Source: Mycobacterium sp. PO1
Lineage (GTDB): Bacteria; Actinomycetota; Actinomycetes; Mycobacteriales; Mycobacteriaceae
Reading direction: 5' to 3'
DNA length: 64,000 bases
NCBI RefSeq assembly: GCF_017312405.1
Contig: NZ_BLTG01000005.1
Span: 1 to 64,000 of the forward strand
The position numbers and the translations under genes were made by a program. Positions 24,422 to 32,663 of the stretch are shown here, in pieces (the first letter of the stretch is position 1; the number at the start of each line of letters is the position of its first letter). The notes beneath the pieces are model-generated. The model ran no database searches. It was not told the origin of the DNA and saw only the letters and a list, made by a program, of their open reading frames with translations.

Positions 24422-24952
24422 ATGCCCACCGACCTGGCGTCTCGACTGGCCGATCAACTCGACTTCCATTGGTGCACACAGCTGCGTCCCCGCCTTACGG
24501 GTCTGACCGATCACGAGTACTTCTGGGAGCCCGTGGCGAAGTGCTGGAGCCTTCATCCAGACGGGTCCATCGACTTCAGCCACCCGCCGCCGCAGCCGGA
24601 ACCGGTCACGACGATCGCGTGGCAGCTGGCCCACGTCATCGTCGGCGTTCTGGCCATGCGGAATCACGCGCATTTCGGCGGGCCGCCGGCCGACTACCTG
24701 TCCTGGTCGTACGCCGCCGATGCCGACACCGCGCTACAGCAGCTCGACGAGGCCTACCGTCGCTGGAACGACGGAGCGCGCCGGCTGTCGGAGGCAGATC
24801 TCGCCCGGCCCGTCGGCGCCGCCGGAGGCGACTGGGCCGAGCACCCGATGATCGAACTCGTGCTTCACATCAACCGTGAGGTGATCCACCACGGAGCCGA
24901 GATCGCACTGCTGCGCGACCTGTACATCCACACCCATCAGAAGGAAACCTGA
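24422..24952 (+). CDS. DinB-like four-helix protein (possible thiol-dependent enzyme)
   Basis: 176 residues of the DinB/YfiT-like superfamily. The metal-ligand pattern is readable: His in TTIAWQLAHVIVG, and HINREVIHHGAEIALLRDLY at the C-terminus. Relatives in actinobacteria include mycothiol-dependent enzymes; the substrate here cannot be predicted. Starts with MPTDLASRLADQLDFHWC. It is divergent from the WYL regulator and followed after 1 bp by a second DinB-like gene, so the two are translationally coupled. Confidence 0.75.
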   Translation: MPTDLASRLADQLDFHWCTQLRPRLTGLTDHEYFWEPVAKCWSLHPDGSIDFSHPPPQPEPVTTIAWQLAHVIVGVLAMRNHAHFGGPPADYLSWSYAADADTALQQLDEAYRRWNDGARRLSEADLARPVGAAGGDWAEHPMIELVLHINREVIHHGAEIALLRDLYIHTHQKET

Positions 24953-24953
24953 G

Positions 24954-25556
24954 ATGCCCGCGATGCCCCCGCCCGTAGCCGACGAACGCGCCGGACTGCG
25001 GGAGTACCTCGCCGCCCAGCAGTACGCGTTCCACGCCCTCGCCTACGGCCTGACCGACGAGCAGGCTCGCGCCACCCCGTCGGTCAGCGCACTGTCGGTG
25101 GGCGGTCTGATCAAGCACGTCACCAACTGCCAGCGGGGTTGGATGCAGCGGGTCGCGGCCGCACCTGAGCTCTGCGACCGCGACAGCCGCCCGATGGACA
25201 GCCAAGCCGCAGAGTACGAGAACGAGTTCGTCATGCGCGGCGAGGAAAGGCTGGCCGACATTCTGCACGCCTTCGATGAGCAGAATGCCGAGACGATGCG
25301 CCTGCTCGAGACCGCCGATCTCGGTGCGTCGGTGCCCATTCCCCACGATGTGCCGTGGTTCCCCAAAGATGTGTCCGCCTGGTCCGTGCGGTGGGTGTTC
25401 TTCCACATGATCGAGGAACTGGCCCGGCACGCCGGTCACGGCGACATCATCAGGGAGAGCATCGACGGGGCCACCCTCTACGAACTGCTCGCCGGCCTGG
25501 AGGACTGGCCGGCCACCGACTGGCTGACCCCGTGGCAGCCGCCTTCACCCCGCTAG
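24954..25556 (+). CDS. DinB/DUF664-like protein
   Basis: 200 residues, second DinB-superfamily gene of the pair. Likely metal ligands are His in VGGLIKHVTNCQRGWM and HMIEELARHAGHGDIIRE, the classical DUF664 signature. The ATG at 24954 is one base after the stop of the preceding gene, with AAGGAAA upstream, so the two are co-expressed and may form a complex or act on related compounds. Probably a thiol-dependent transferase or hydrolase; specific role unknown. Confidence 0.77.
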   Translation: MPAMPPPVADERAGLREYLAAQQYAFHALAYGLTDEQARATPSVSALSVGGLIKHVTNCQRGWMQRVAAAPELCDRDSRPMDSQAAEYENEFVMRGEERLADILHAFDEQNAETMRLLETADLGASVPIPHDVPWFPKDVSAWSVRWVFFHMIEELARHAGHGDIIRESIDGATLYELLAGLEDWPATDWLTPWQPPSPR

Positions 25557-25560
25557 GCGC

Positions 25561-26169
25561 TCAACGCAAGACGAGGCCGAGGGCGTGGTCGACGACCGCG
25601 TCCAGGTCGTCACCCAGGTGGCCCGCCAGCCACTGCTGCGCCAGTTCGGCCATCGCACCGGTGTACATCGCCGCGCCCACGAGCGCGGCGACGGCGTCGC
25701 TGTCGGGGTGCAGCCGCCAGCCCTCGGTGAGCACCGCCTCGCGCAGCAGGTCCTGTGTGGCGGTCCGACGGCTGGTGAGCACCGGGTTCGCGCGAGCGTC
25801 GGTGAACAGGATTCGCCCCCGGCGCGGGTCGGCCGAGCTGAAGTGGAGCACAGCGGCCATCCCGGCGCGGGTACGTGCGCGCAACGAGGGTCCCGCCTCG
25901 GTCATTGCCTCGTCGACCACCTCGGCCAGTTCGGCACTGACGCGGTCGTACACCGCGCCCAGGAGATCGTCGGTACCCCGAAAGCTCTCGTAGAAGTACC
26001 GGGTGTTCATTCCGGACTCCCGCGACACGGACCGCACCGACAGCGCCGCTTCCCCGCCGTCGCCGAACAACCGGAAGGCCGCGTCGACCAGCAGCGCACG
26101 CCGTTCCGCCCGGCGATCGACCAGAGGCACACCCGCCCATCTGGTCGCATTCGACGTCGGATCGGGCAT
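25561..26169 (-). CDS. TetR-family transcriptional regulator
   Basis: 202 residues with an N-terminal TetR helix-turn-helix (RRALLVDAAFRLFGDGGEAALSVRSVSRESGMNTRYFYESF, about residues 24-64) and a variable ligand domain. It is the counterpart of Rv0653c by neighbourhood. It is divergent from the DUF2236 oxygenase, with a near-palindromic sequence in the 92-bp spacer, so it most likely represses that gene and itself. Confidence 0.87.
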   Translation of the reverse strand: MPDPTSNATRWAGVPLVDRRAERRALLVDAAFRLFGDGGEAALSVRSVSRESGMNTRYFYESFRGTDDLLGAVYDRVSAELAEVVDEAMTEAGPSLRARTRAGMAAVLHFSSADPRRGRILFTDARANPVLTSRRTATQDLLREAVLTEGWRLHPDSDAVAALVGAAMYTGAMAELAQQWLAGHLGDDLDAVVDHALGLVLR

Positions 26170-26227
26170 CGGCTCAGCCTAAGCCGCCACCGGCTGGTTC
26201 TGGTCAGATCAGCTCCATGCACGCTAT

Positions 26228-26249
26228 TCTGGTGACACTCGTAACCAGA
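26228..26249. promoter_or_regulatory. Candidate TetR operator
   Basis: Inverted repeat tctggtgacactcgtaaccaga with perfect TCTGGT/ACCAGA outer arms and further paired positions inside (GTGAC/GTAAC). It ends 12 bp before the oxygenase start and lies between the two divergent genes, the usual place for a TetR operator. Confidence 0.6.
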
Positions 26250-26261
26250 TTGGGAGGCGCC

Positions 26262-27260
26262 ATGCTGATGCCCCATCAGATCGTCGGAGACCTACTCAAC
26301 AAGCAGTTCGACAAAGACGTCCGCCGACATTTCTTCCGCGGCATGGATTTCGCCGGTCCGCAGGGAGATCCCGGGTGGTTCGGGCCGGGAAGCGCGGTAT
26401 GGCATGTGCATTCGCACACCCAGGCGCTGGTCTTCGGCCTGCAATGCGCGGCCTATCTGGAGCGACTCGATCCGTCCATCTACTGGATGGGAGTCCACCA
26501 CTCCCGTCTGGTCCGACCGGACACCCGGACCGACCCGGCACCGCAGATCGACCCCAAGGGAGCGGCGGTTCGTCTCGGTCATTCGGTCGCGTTCTTCATC
26601 GGCACCGCCTACGGTTCGACGCCTACGGCCGAGCGCCTCGCGCTGGCGGTCCGTTCGATGCACCACACGGTCAAAGGGGTGCGGCCAGACGGCGCGCGGT
26701 ATGACGCCGACGACCCCGAGTGGCTGCGGTGGAACTACGCGACCGTCGTGTGGGGCCTGGCCACCGCCCACGAGCTCTACCACCCCCAGCCGCTGCGCGG
26801 AAAGGACCTGGACCGCTACTACGGTGAGTTCGTCCGGGTCGGCCATGCACTCGGCGGCACGGACCTCCCGGCGACCAAGCACGAGACACTCGACTGCCTC
26901 GAGTCCTATCTGCCCCGGCTGGCCGTCACCTACGGCACCGCGATGGCGACCGGACCGAATCTGCCCATGCCGCAGAGCGCCCTGGACTGGGCCGTGCGCG
27001 ACACGATGCCGCCGTGGGCGCAGCGGCTGATCCAGCACCGCAACCCCAACATCGTCGAGCGCAGCGCGCGGCGCGCCGTGGTGTGGTCGATCATCAACGG
27101 AATCCATGTCGGCTCGGGTCCGCTCGCCGAGTTCGAACAGGCCAAGGCGCGGGTGGCCGAGGGAGTCGACCCGGACCTGGCACCGCACACCGAGCCCAGC
27201 TACCGGCCCGGCAGCGACCCCGCCCGGGGCCGCGCCGAGGTCGAGCACGCCTTCATGTGA
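26262..27260 (+). CDS. DUF2236 / MpaB-like oxygenase family protein
   Basis: 332 residues of the family that groups latex-clearing protein and the mycophenolate oxygenase MpaB (heme-dependent oxygenases). Conserved features are GPGSAVWHVHSHTQALVFGL (residues about 44-63), RWNYATVVWGLATAHELYHP with the probable heme-ligand His, and PLRGKDLDRYYGEFVRVGHALG. The ATG at 26262 follows TTGGGAGGCGCC, so the longer frame from 26217 is rejected. It is divergent from the TetR gene, with a palindrome in its promoter. No cleavage substrate can be inferred. Confidence 0.78.
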   Translation: MLMPHQIVGDLLNKQFDKDVRRHFFRGMDFAGPQGDPGWFGPGSAVWHVHSHTQALVFGLQCAAYLERLDPSIYWMGVHHSRLVRPDTRTDPAPQIDPKGAAVRLGHSVAFFIGTAYGSTPTAERLALAVRSMHHTVKGVRPDGARYDADDPEWLRWNYATVVWGLATAHELYHPQPLRGKDLDRYYGEFVRVGHALGGTDLPATKHETLDCLESYLPRLAVTYGTAMATGPNLPMPQSALDWAVRDTMPPWAQRLIQHRNPNIVERSARRAVVWSIINGIHVGSGPLAEFEQAKARVAEGVDPDLAPHTEPSYRPGSDPARGRAEVEHAFM

Positions 27261-27328
27261 CCCCGTCGCCGTGTGACCCGGTCCACACTGTTTTTCCCCT
27301 GACCGGTTGGTTTTGAGACACTGCAGCT

Positions 27329-28735
27329 ATGACTACACCCCGAAAAGCGCAGCACCGTGAGGTCGCCAGGCTGGACCGGGTTCCGTTGCCGGTCGAGGCG
27401 GCCCGTATCGGTGTCACCGGTTGGCAGGTCACTCGCACCGGCGCCCGCGTCGTGTCCAAGCTGGGCAGTCGCGGCTCGTTGCAGCAGAAGGTCGTCAAGC
27501 AGATCCCGCAGGCGTTCGCCGATCTCGGGCCCACCTACGTCAAGTTCGGACAGATCATCGCGTCGAGCCCGGGGGCGTTCGGCGAACCGCTGAGCCGCGA
27601 GTTCCGTGGTCTGCTGGACCGGGTGCCGCCCGCCGATCCCAAGGCCGTCCACCGGCTTTTCCAGGAAGAACTCGGCGACGACCCGGCCAACCTGTTCAAG
27701 TCGTTCGACGAGAAGCCGTTCGCCTCGGCATCCATCGCGCAGGTGCACTACGCGACCCTGCACTCCGGCGAAGAGGTCGTGGTCAAGATCCAACGGCCCG
27801 GCATCCGTCGCCGGGTGGCCGCCGACCTCCAGATCCTCAAGCGCGGTGCGCAACTGGTGGAGTTGGCCAAGATGGGTCGGAGGCTGTCCGCGCAGGACGT
27901 GGTGGCCGACTTCGCCGACAACCTCGCCGAGGAACTGGACTTTCGCCTCGAGGCCCAGTCGATGGACGCGTGGGTGGCCCACATGCATGCCTCCCCGCTG
28001 GGCAGCAACATCCGGGTGCCGCAGGTGTACTGGGATCTGACCAGCGAACGCGTGCTGACGATGGAACGCATCACCGGCGTGCGCATCGACGATGTCGCCG
28101 AGATCCGCAAGCGTGGCTTCGACGGCACCGAACTGGTCAAAGCGCTGCTGTTCAGCGTGTTCGAGGGCGGGCTGCGGCATGGGCTGTTCCACGGCGACCT
28201 GCACGCGGGCAACCTCTATGTCGATGACGACGGCAAGATCGTGTTCTTCGACTTCGGCATCATGGGCCGCATCGACCCGCGCACCCGCTGGCTGCTGCGC
28301 GAGCTGGTCTATGCGCTGCTGGTCAAGAAGGACCACGCCGCGGCCGGCAAGATCGTCGTGCTGATGGGCGCGGTGGGGACGGTGAAGCCCGAGGCGCAGG
28401 CGGCCAAGGATCTCGAGAAGTTCGCCACACCGCTGACGATGACGTCGCTCGGCGATCTGAGCTATGCCGAGATCGGCAAGCAGCTGTCCGCGCTCGCCGA
28501 CGCCTACGACGTCAAGCTGCCGCGCGAGCTGGTGCTCATCGGGAAACAGTTCCTCTACGTCGAGCGCTACATGAAGCTGCTGGCTCCCCGCTGGCAGATG
28601 ATGAACGACCCCGCACTGACGGGATACTTCGCCAACTTCATGGTGGAAGTCTCGCGCGAACACTCCGATTCCTCGGACGCGGCGGGTGCGAAGAGCGGAA
28701 CCGACGAGCAGACCAGAACAGACCCGAACGCGTGA
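27329..28735 (+). CDS. ABC1/UbiB (AarF)-family atypical kinase
   Basis: 468 residues, orthologous in position to Rv0647c. UbiB-family signatures are in order: GPTYVKFGQIIASSPGAFG (KxGQ motif), FASASIAQVHYATL (Ala-rich loop), VVVKIQRPG (catalytic Lys), EELDFRLEAQSMDAW, LFHGDLHAGNLYVD and IVFFDFGIMGRID. The family binds ATP at the membrane and supports lipid or quinone metabolism; its substrate in mycobacteria is not established. It overlaps the start of lipG, forming an operon with lipG and probably the mma genes downstream. Confidence 0.87.
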   Translation: MTTPRKAQHREVARLDRVPLPVEAARIGVTGWQVTRTGARVVSKLGSRGSLQQKVVKQIPQAFADLGPTYVKFGQIIASSPGAFGEPLSREFRGLLDRVPPADPKAVHRLFQEELGDDPANLFKSFDEKPFASASIAQVHYATLHSGEEVVVKIQRPGIRRRVAADLQILKRGAQLVELAKMGRRLSAQDVVADFADNLAEELDFRLEAQSMDAWVAHMHASPLGSNIRVPQVYWDLTSERVLTMERITGVRIDDVAEIRKRGFDGTELVKALLFSVFEGGLRHGLFHGDLHAGNLYVDDDGKIVFFDFGIMGRIDPRTRWLLRELVYALLVKKDHAAAGKIVVLMGAVGTVKPEAQAAKDLEKFATPLTMTSLGDLSYAEIGKQLSALADAYDVKLPRELVLIGKQFLYVERYMKLLAPRWQMMNDPALTGYFANFMVEVSREHSDSSDAAGAKSGTDEQTRTDPNA

Positions 28736-29637
28736 TGCAGGTACGCACCGGCACGGCGTCCTCTGGCGGGGTCGACATCCACTACGAGGACATGGGCGAT
28801 CCGGCCGATCCGGCCGTGCTGCTGATCATGGGCCTGGGCGCGCAGATGATCTTCTGGCGCACGGAGTTCTGCCAGAAGCTGATCGACCGGGGGCTGCGGG
28901 TGATCCGCTTCGACAACCGCGACGTCGGACTGTCCGGCAAATTGCCCGACCACCACTCCGGGGCACCGCTGCTGCCACGGATGGCGCGGTCGTTCCTCGG
29001 GCTGGCCAGCCCGGCGGCGTACACGCTGGAGGACATGGCCGACGACGCCGCGGCGCTGCTCGACCACCTCGGCGTCGACCGCGCACACGTGGTGGGGGCG
29101 TCGATGGGCGGCATGATCGCCCAGGTGTTCGCAGCGCGGCATCGCGCGCGCACCAGGGCCCTCGGCGTGATCTTCTCGAGCAACAACCAGCCGGTGCTGC
29201 CGCCGCCCGGTCCGCAGCAGCTGCTGGCGGTCCTGTCCAAGCCCGCCGGCACCGGGCGTGACGCCATCATCGACAATGCGGTGCGGGTCACCAAGGTCAT
29301 CGGCAGTCCCGGCTTTCCCCGACCCGACGACGCGATTCGCGCCGAGGCTGTCGAGGTCCATGACCGGTCCTACTACCCCGCCGGCGTGGGCAGGCAGTTC
29401 GCGGCGATCCTCGGCAGCGGCAGCCTGCGCCGCTACAACCGTCAGACCGCCGCGCCGACCGTGGTCATCCACGGCAAGGCGGACAAACTGATGCGCCCCT
29501 CGGGCGGACGCGCCATCGCCCGCGCGATCCCCGGCGCCCGGTTGGTGCTGTTCGACGGCATGGGACACGAGCTGCCCGAACCGCTGTGGGACGACATTGT
29601 CGGCGAGCTGCAGACGACGTTCGCGCACGCGGGGTGA
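28735..29637 (+). CDS. lipG: Alpha/beta hydrolase LipG
   Basis: 300 residues. The catalytic triad is visible: [12 protein letters not shown] with Ser123, [14 protein letters not shown] with Asp250 and [11 protein letters not shown] with His278. No signal peptide is seen, so it is cytoplasmic. The ATG at 28735 overlaps the ABC1 stop (TGATG). The position directly upstream of mycolic-acid methyltransferases matches M. tuberculosis lipG (Rv0646c). The natural ester or thioester substrate is unknown. Confidence 0.87.
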   Translation: MQVRTGTASSGGVDIHYEDMGDPADPAVLLIMGLGAQMIFWRTEFCQKLIDRGLRVIRFDNRDVGLSGKLPDHHSGAPLLPRMARSFLGLASPAAYTLEDMADDAAALLDHLGVDRAHVVGASMGGMIAQVFAARHRARTRALGVIFSSNNQPVLPPPGPQQLLAVLSKPAGTGRDAIIDNAVRVTKVIGSPGFPRPDDAIRAEAVEVHDRSYYPAGVGRQFAAILGSGSLRRYNRQTAAPTVVIHGKADKLMRPSGGRAIARAIPGARLVLFDGMGHELPEPLWDDIVGELQTTFAHAG

Positions 29638-29749
29638 CCTGCGTCTCCGTCAATTCACAAGTTCGCGAAAACACGTACCATGCCTGACGGGTACGCATGA
29701 CCGCCGTCTCAGGAGAACCTCTTCGGGCAGCGTCCCAAGGAAGGCCCTC

Positions 29750-30634
29750 ATGGCCTCGACCAAGAAGAGCTTGAAGCCGCACTTCGACGACGTCCAAGCG
29801 CACTACGACCTGTCGGATGAGTTCTTCCGGCTTTTTCTGGACCCGTCGCAGATGTACAGCTGCGCGTACTTCGAGCGCGACGACATGACGCTCGAAGAAG
29901 CTCAACGCGCCAAGGTGGACCTCGCGCTGGGCAAGCTGGGTCTGGAGCCGGGCATGACGCTGCTCGACGTCGGCTGCGGCTGGGGCTACACGATGATGCG
30001 GGCGATCGAGTGCTACGACGTCAACGTCATCGGGCTGACGCTCAGCGAGAACCAGAAGGCGCACGTCGAGAAGATCTTCGCCGACTCCGACAGCCCTCGC
30101 AGCAAAGAGATCCGGCTGGAAGGCTGGGAGAGCTTCGACCAACCCGTCGACCGCATCGTCTCCATCGGCGCCTTCGAGCACTTCGGCAAGGACCGCTGGG
30201 ACGACTTCTTCGCGACCGCCTACCGGGTGCTGCCCGACGACGGCGTGATGCTGCTACACACCATCACCGCGTTGACGATTCCGCAGATGATCGAACGCGG
30301 CATCCCGCTGACGTTCTCGGTGGCGAGGTTCATCAAGTTCATCCTCACCGAGATCTTCCCCGGCGGGTACCTGCCGACGATCGAGCTCGTCGGCGAGCAC
30401 TCGGCGCAGGCCGGGTTCACACTCACCCGGGAGCAGTCCCTGCAACCGCACTACGCCCGCACTCTCGACCACTGGTCAGCCGCGCTGCAGGAACACCGGG
30501 ACGAGGCGATCGCGGTGCAGTCCGAAGAGGTCTACGACCGGTACATGCACTACCTGACCGGTTGCGCGGACTCCTTCCGCAAGGGCTACACCGACGTCAA
30601 CCAGTTCACGTTGGCCAAACAGCCCGCCACCTGA
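29750..30634 (+). CDS. Mycolic acid cyclopropane synthase/methyltransferase, MmaA2/CmaA-like
   Basis: 294 residues, SAM-dependent methyltransferase of the cyclopropane-fatty-acid-synthase family that modifies meromycolate chains. Motifs: [35 protein letters not shown] site [31 protein letters not shown] and [15 protein letters not shown]. The C-terminus ([36 protein letters not shown]) is closest in memory to MmaA2 (Rv0644c) and CmaA2, which make cyclopropane rings. Start at the ATG at 29750; the longer frame reaches back into lipG. Paralogue identity beyond this needs a tree. Confidence 0.85.
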   Translation: MASTKKSLKPHFDDVQAHYDLSDEFFRLFLDPSQMYSCAYFERDDMTLEEAQRAKVDLALGKLGLEPGMTLLDVGCGWGYTMMRAIECYDVNVIGLTLSENQKAHVEKIFADSDSPRSKEIRLEGWESFDQPVDRIVSIGAFEHFGKDRWDDFFATAYRVLPDDGVMLLHTITALTIPQMIERGIPLTFSVARFIKFILTEIFPGGYLPTIELVGEHSAQAGFTLTREQSLQPHYARTLDHWSAALQEHRDEAIAVQSEEVYDRYMHYLTGCADSFRKGYTDVNQFTLAKQPAT

Positions 30635-30646
30635 GCGGATTGGATC

Positions 30647-30678
30647 GGGCGACCTGCCTACAGATAGGCTGGTCGCCC
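30647..30678. terminator. Hairpin between the two mycolate methyltransferase genes
   Basis: gggcgacctgccta (30647-30660) pairs with taggctggtcgccc (30665-30678) with one mismatch and a 4-nt loop, 12 bp after the first gene's stop. There is no U-tract. It may terminate or attenuate transcription between the genes, or stabilise the upstream mRNA. Confidence 0.55.
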
Positions 30679-30778
30679 TAGAAGCGTGTTTGCAGCAAGG
30701 CCCGGCCGTGGTTCGGTACGGTCGTCGGCAACCGCGCCATCTCATGGGAGCACTCGAAGTAAAGGGACGCAGGGACAC

Positions 30779-31675
30779 ATGTCTGATCAATCCACCGGCA
30801 CCAAGGATATGACGCCTCATTTCGAGGACATCCAGGCCCACTACGACCTGTCGGACGACTTCTTCGGGGTGTTCCAGGATCCCACCCGCAAGTACAGCTG
30901 CGCATTCTTCACCGGCCCCGACGCCACACTCTCGGAGGCCCAGATCGCCAACGTGGATCAGCACCTCGACCGGCTGGATCTCAAGCCGGGAATGACCCTG
31001 CTCGAGGTGGGCTGCGGCTGGGGGCTGACGCTGCAGCGGGCGATGGAGAAGTACGACGTCAACGTCATCGGGCTGACCTTGTCGAAGAACCAGAAGGTCT
31101 ACTGCGACCAGCTGCTCGCCAAGATCGACACCGAGCGCACCTTCGATGTGCGGCTGGAGGGGTGGGAGCAGTTCCACAGCCCGGTCGATCGGATCGTGTC
31201 GATCGAGGCATTCGAACACTTCGGCTTCGAGCGTTACGACGACTTCTTCAAGACGTGCTACGACGTCCTGCCCGAGGACGGCCGGATGACGATCCAGAGC
31301 AGCGTCGGGTATCACCCCTACGACCTGGCCGAGCGCGGCAAGAAGCTGACCTTCGAGCTGGCCCGCTTCATCAAGTTCATGATCACCGAGATCTTCCCCG
31401 GCGGGCGCATCCCGACGACGCAGATGATGGTCGAGCACGGCGAGAAGGCCGGGTTCGTGGTGCCTGAGACGCTGTCGCTGCGCAACCACTACATCAAGAC
31501 GCTCGGCATCTGGGCCGACCGGCTCGAACGCAACAAGGACGCTGCGATCGCCGCCACCGACGAGGAGAACTACCACCGCTACATGCGGTACCTGAAGGGT
31601 TGCCAGTACTACTTCATCGACGAGGCCATCGATGTCAGCTTGGTGACGTACCTGAAGCCCGCCCTGGCGGCGTGA
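30779..31675 (+). CDS. mmaA4: Mycolic acid methyltransferase, MmaA4-like (hydroxymycolate synthase)
   Basis: 298 residues. It shares the family SAM motif LLEVGCGWG, and has features I associate with MmaA4/MmaA3: [75 protein letters not shown] and [12 protein letters not shown] at the end. MmaA4 adds a methyl group and hydroxyl to the meromycolate, the entry to keto- and methoxymycolates. Start at the ATG at 30779 after AGGGACAC. A perfect long hairpin follows, ending the operon. No mmaA3 or mmaA1 counterpart is next to it. Confidence 0.87.
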   Translation: MSDQSTGTKDMTPHFEDIQAHYDLSDDFFGVFQDPTRKYSCAFFTGPDATLSEAQIANVDQHLDRLDLKPGMTLLEVGCGWGLTLQRAMEKYDVNVIGLTLSKNQKVYCDQLLAKIDTERTFDVRLEGWEQFHSPVDRIVSIEAFEHFGFERYDDFFKTCYDVLPEDGRMTIQSSVGYHPYDLAERGKKLTFELARFIKFMITEIFPGGRIPTTQMMVEHGEKAGFVVPETLSLRNHYIKTLGIWADRLERNKDAAIAATDEENYHRYMRYLKGCQYYFIDEAIDVSLVTYLKPALAA

Positions 31676-31708
31676 CGGCGCGGCCGGATCGGCCCGCACC
31701 CGCCCGGA

Positions 31709-31752
31709 CATGAAGAATCCCCCGCACGCCTGACTGCGGGGGATTCTTCATG
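31709..31752. terminator. Perfect 18-bp stem terminator after mmaA4
   Basis: catgaagaatcccccgca (31709-31726) is the exact reverse complement of tgcgggggattcttcatg (31735-31752), with an 8-nt loop, 33 bp after the mmaA4 stop. The symmetric stem would work in either direction. Confidence 0.8.
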
Positions 31753-31956
31753 ATGGCCCTCGGGCCGCGGCTTGTTCCCTCGGCGCCCAGCGCCGTCATC
31801 GGTGTGATCACCCTCACATATCTCGGGGCCGGCGGGCTGTGAAACCCACGAACTGTCGCAATTTTCTGTCTCGTGTGTCGGATTGACGCGCGCTCATTCG
31901 TCAGTCAGGTAGAGAGTGGGACGCGAGGTCCTGCTCCCGGACAGGAAGACACGACG

Positions 31957-32658
31957 ATGCACTACTTCGCGCTGCTGCTGCACCCGGAACGCACCACTCC
32001 GCCGTCGCCCGACCAGCAGGCCGTCGAGATGGCCGAGTGGGAGCGGTTTCACGAACGCGCCGCCTCGGCGATCCGGGCCGGTGATGCCCTGGCCCCGGCG
32101 GCGGGCGCCGTGCGCATCACCGGCGGACCCGACGCTCCCGTCGTCACCGAGGGCCCGTACGCCGAGGGCGCCGAGGTGGCCGGCGGCTACTACGTGTTCG
32201 AAGCCGACGACCTCGATGCCGCGCTGGCGATCGCCCAGGACATCCCCGCCGCCCGATTCGGTGCCGTGGAGGTGTGGCCGATGGTCGAATGGCGCACGCC
32301 CGCCCGTGCGTTGGCCGCGGACTGGTTGGCGCTGCTGCTGGAACCAGTGGAAACCGCGTCCGCGCCGGGCAGCGCGGAGTGGAACGACCGAGCACGCGCG
32401 CACGAAGCGTTCGGGCGGGCGGCCGACGAGCACATCCTCACCGGCGCGGCGCTGCACCACCACAGCACAGCCACGACGGTGCAGGTCCGGGACGGCAAGG
32501 CGGCACTGACCGACGGGCCGTTCGTCGAGGGAGCCGAGGTGGCCCACGGGTTCTACGTCCTCGCAGCCTCCGACCGTGACGAGGCCGTGAAGCTGGCCTC
32601 GATGATCCCCGCATCCACCGTCGAGGTGCGCCGGCTGGCGGGGATTTCGGGCCTGTAG
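31957..32658 (+). CDS. Tandem YCII/DGPF-domain protein
   Basis: 233 residues made of two YCII-like (DGPF) ferredoxin-fold domains. Domain 1 (about 1-105) has YFALLLHPE and VVTEGPYAEGAEVAGGYYVFEADD. Domain 2 (about 120-233) has AAL-TDGPFVEGAEVAHGFYVLAASD. Each thus carries the DGPF-type loop, as EGPYAEGAEV and DGPFVEGAEV. Such proteins accompany ECF42-group sigma factors; their molecular role is unknown. The ATG at 31957 is used. The sigma gene starts 5 bp after this stop, so the pair is one transcription unit. Confidence 0.82.
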   Translation: MHYFALLLHPERTTPPSPDQQAVEMAEWERFHERAASAIRAGDALAPAAGAVRITGGPDAPVVTEGPYAEGAEVAGGYYVFEADDLDAALAIAQDIPAARFGAVEVWPMVEWRTPARALAADWLALLLEPVETASAPGSAEWNDRARAHEAFGRAADEHILTGAALHHHSTATTVQVRDGKAALTDGPFVEGAEVAHGFYVLAASDRDEAVKLASMIPASTVEVRRLAGISGL

Positions 32659-32663
32659 GACAG

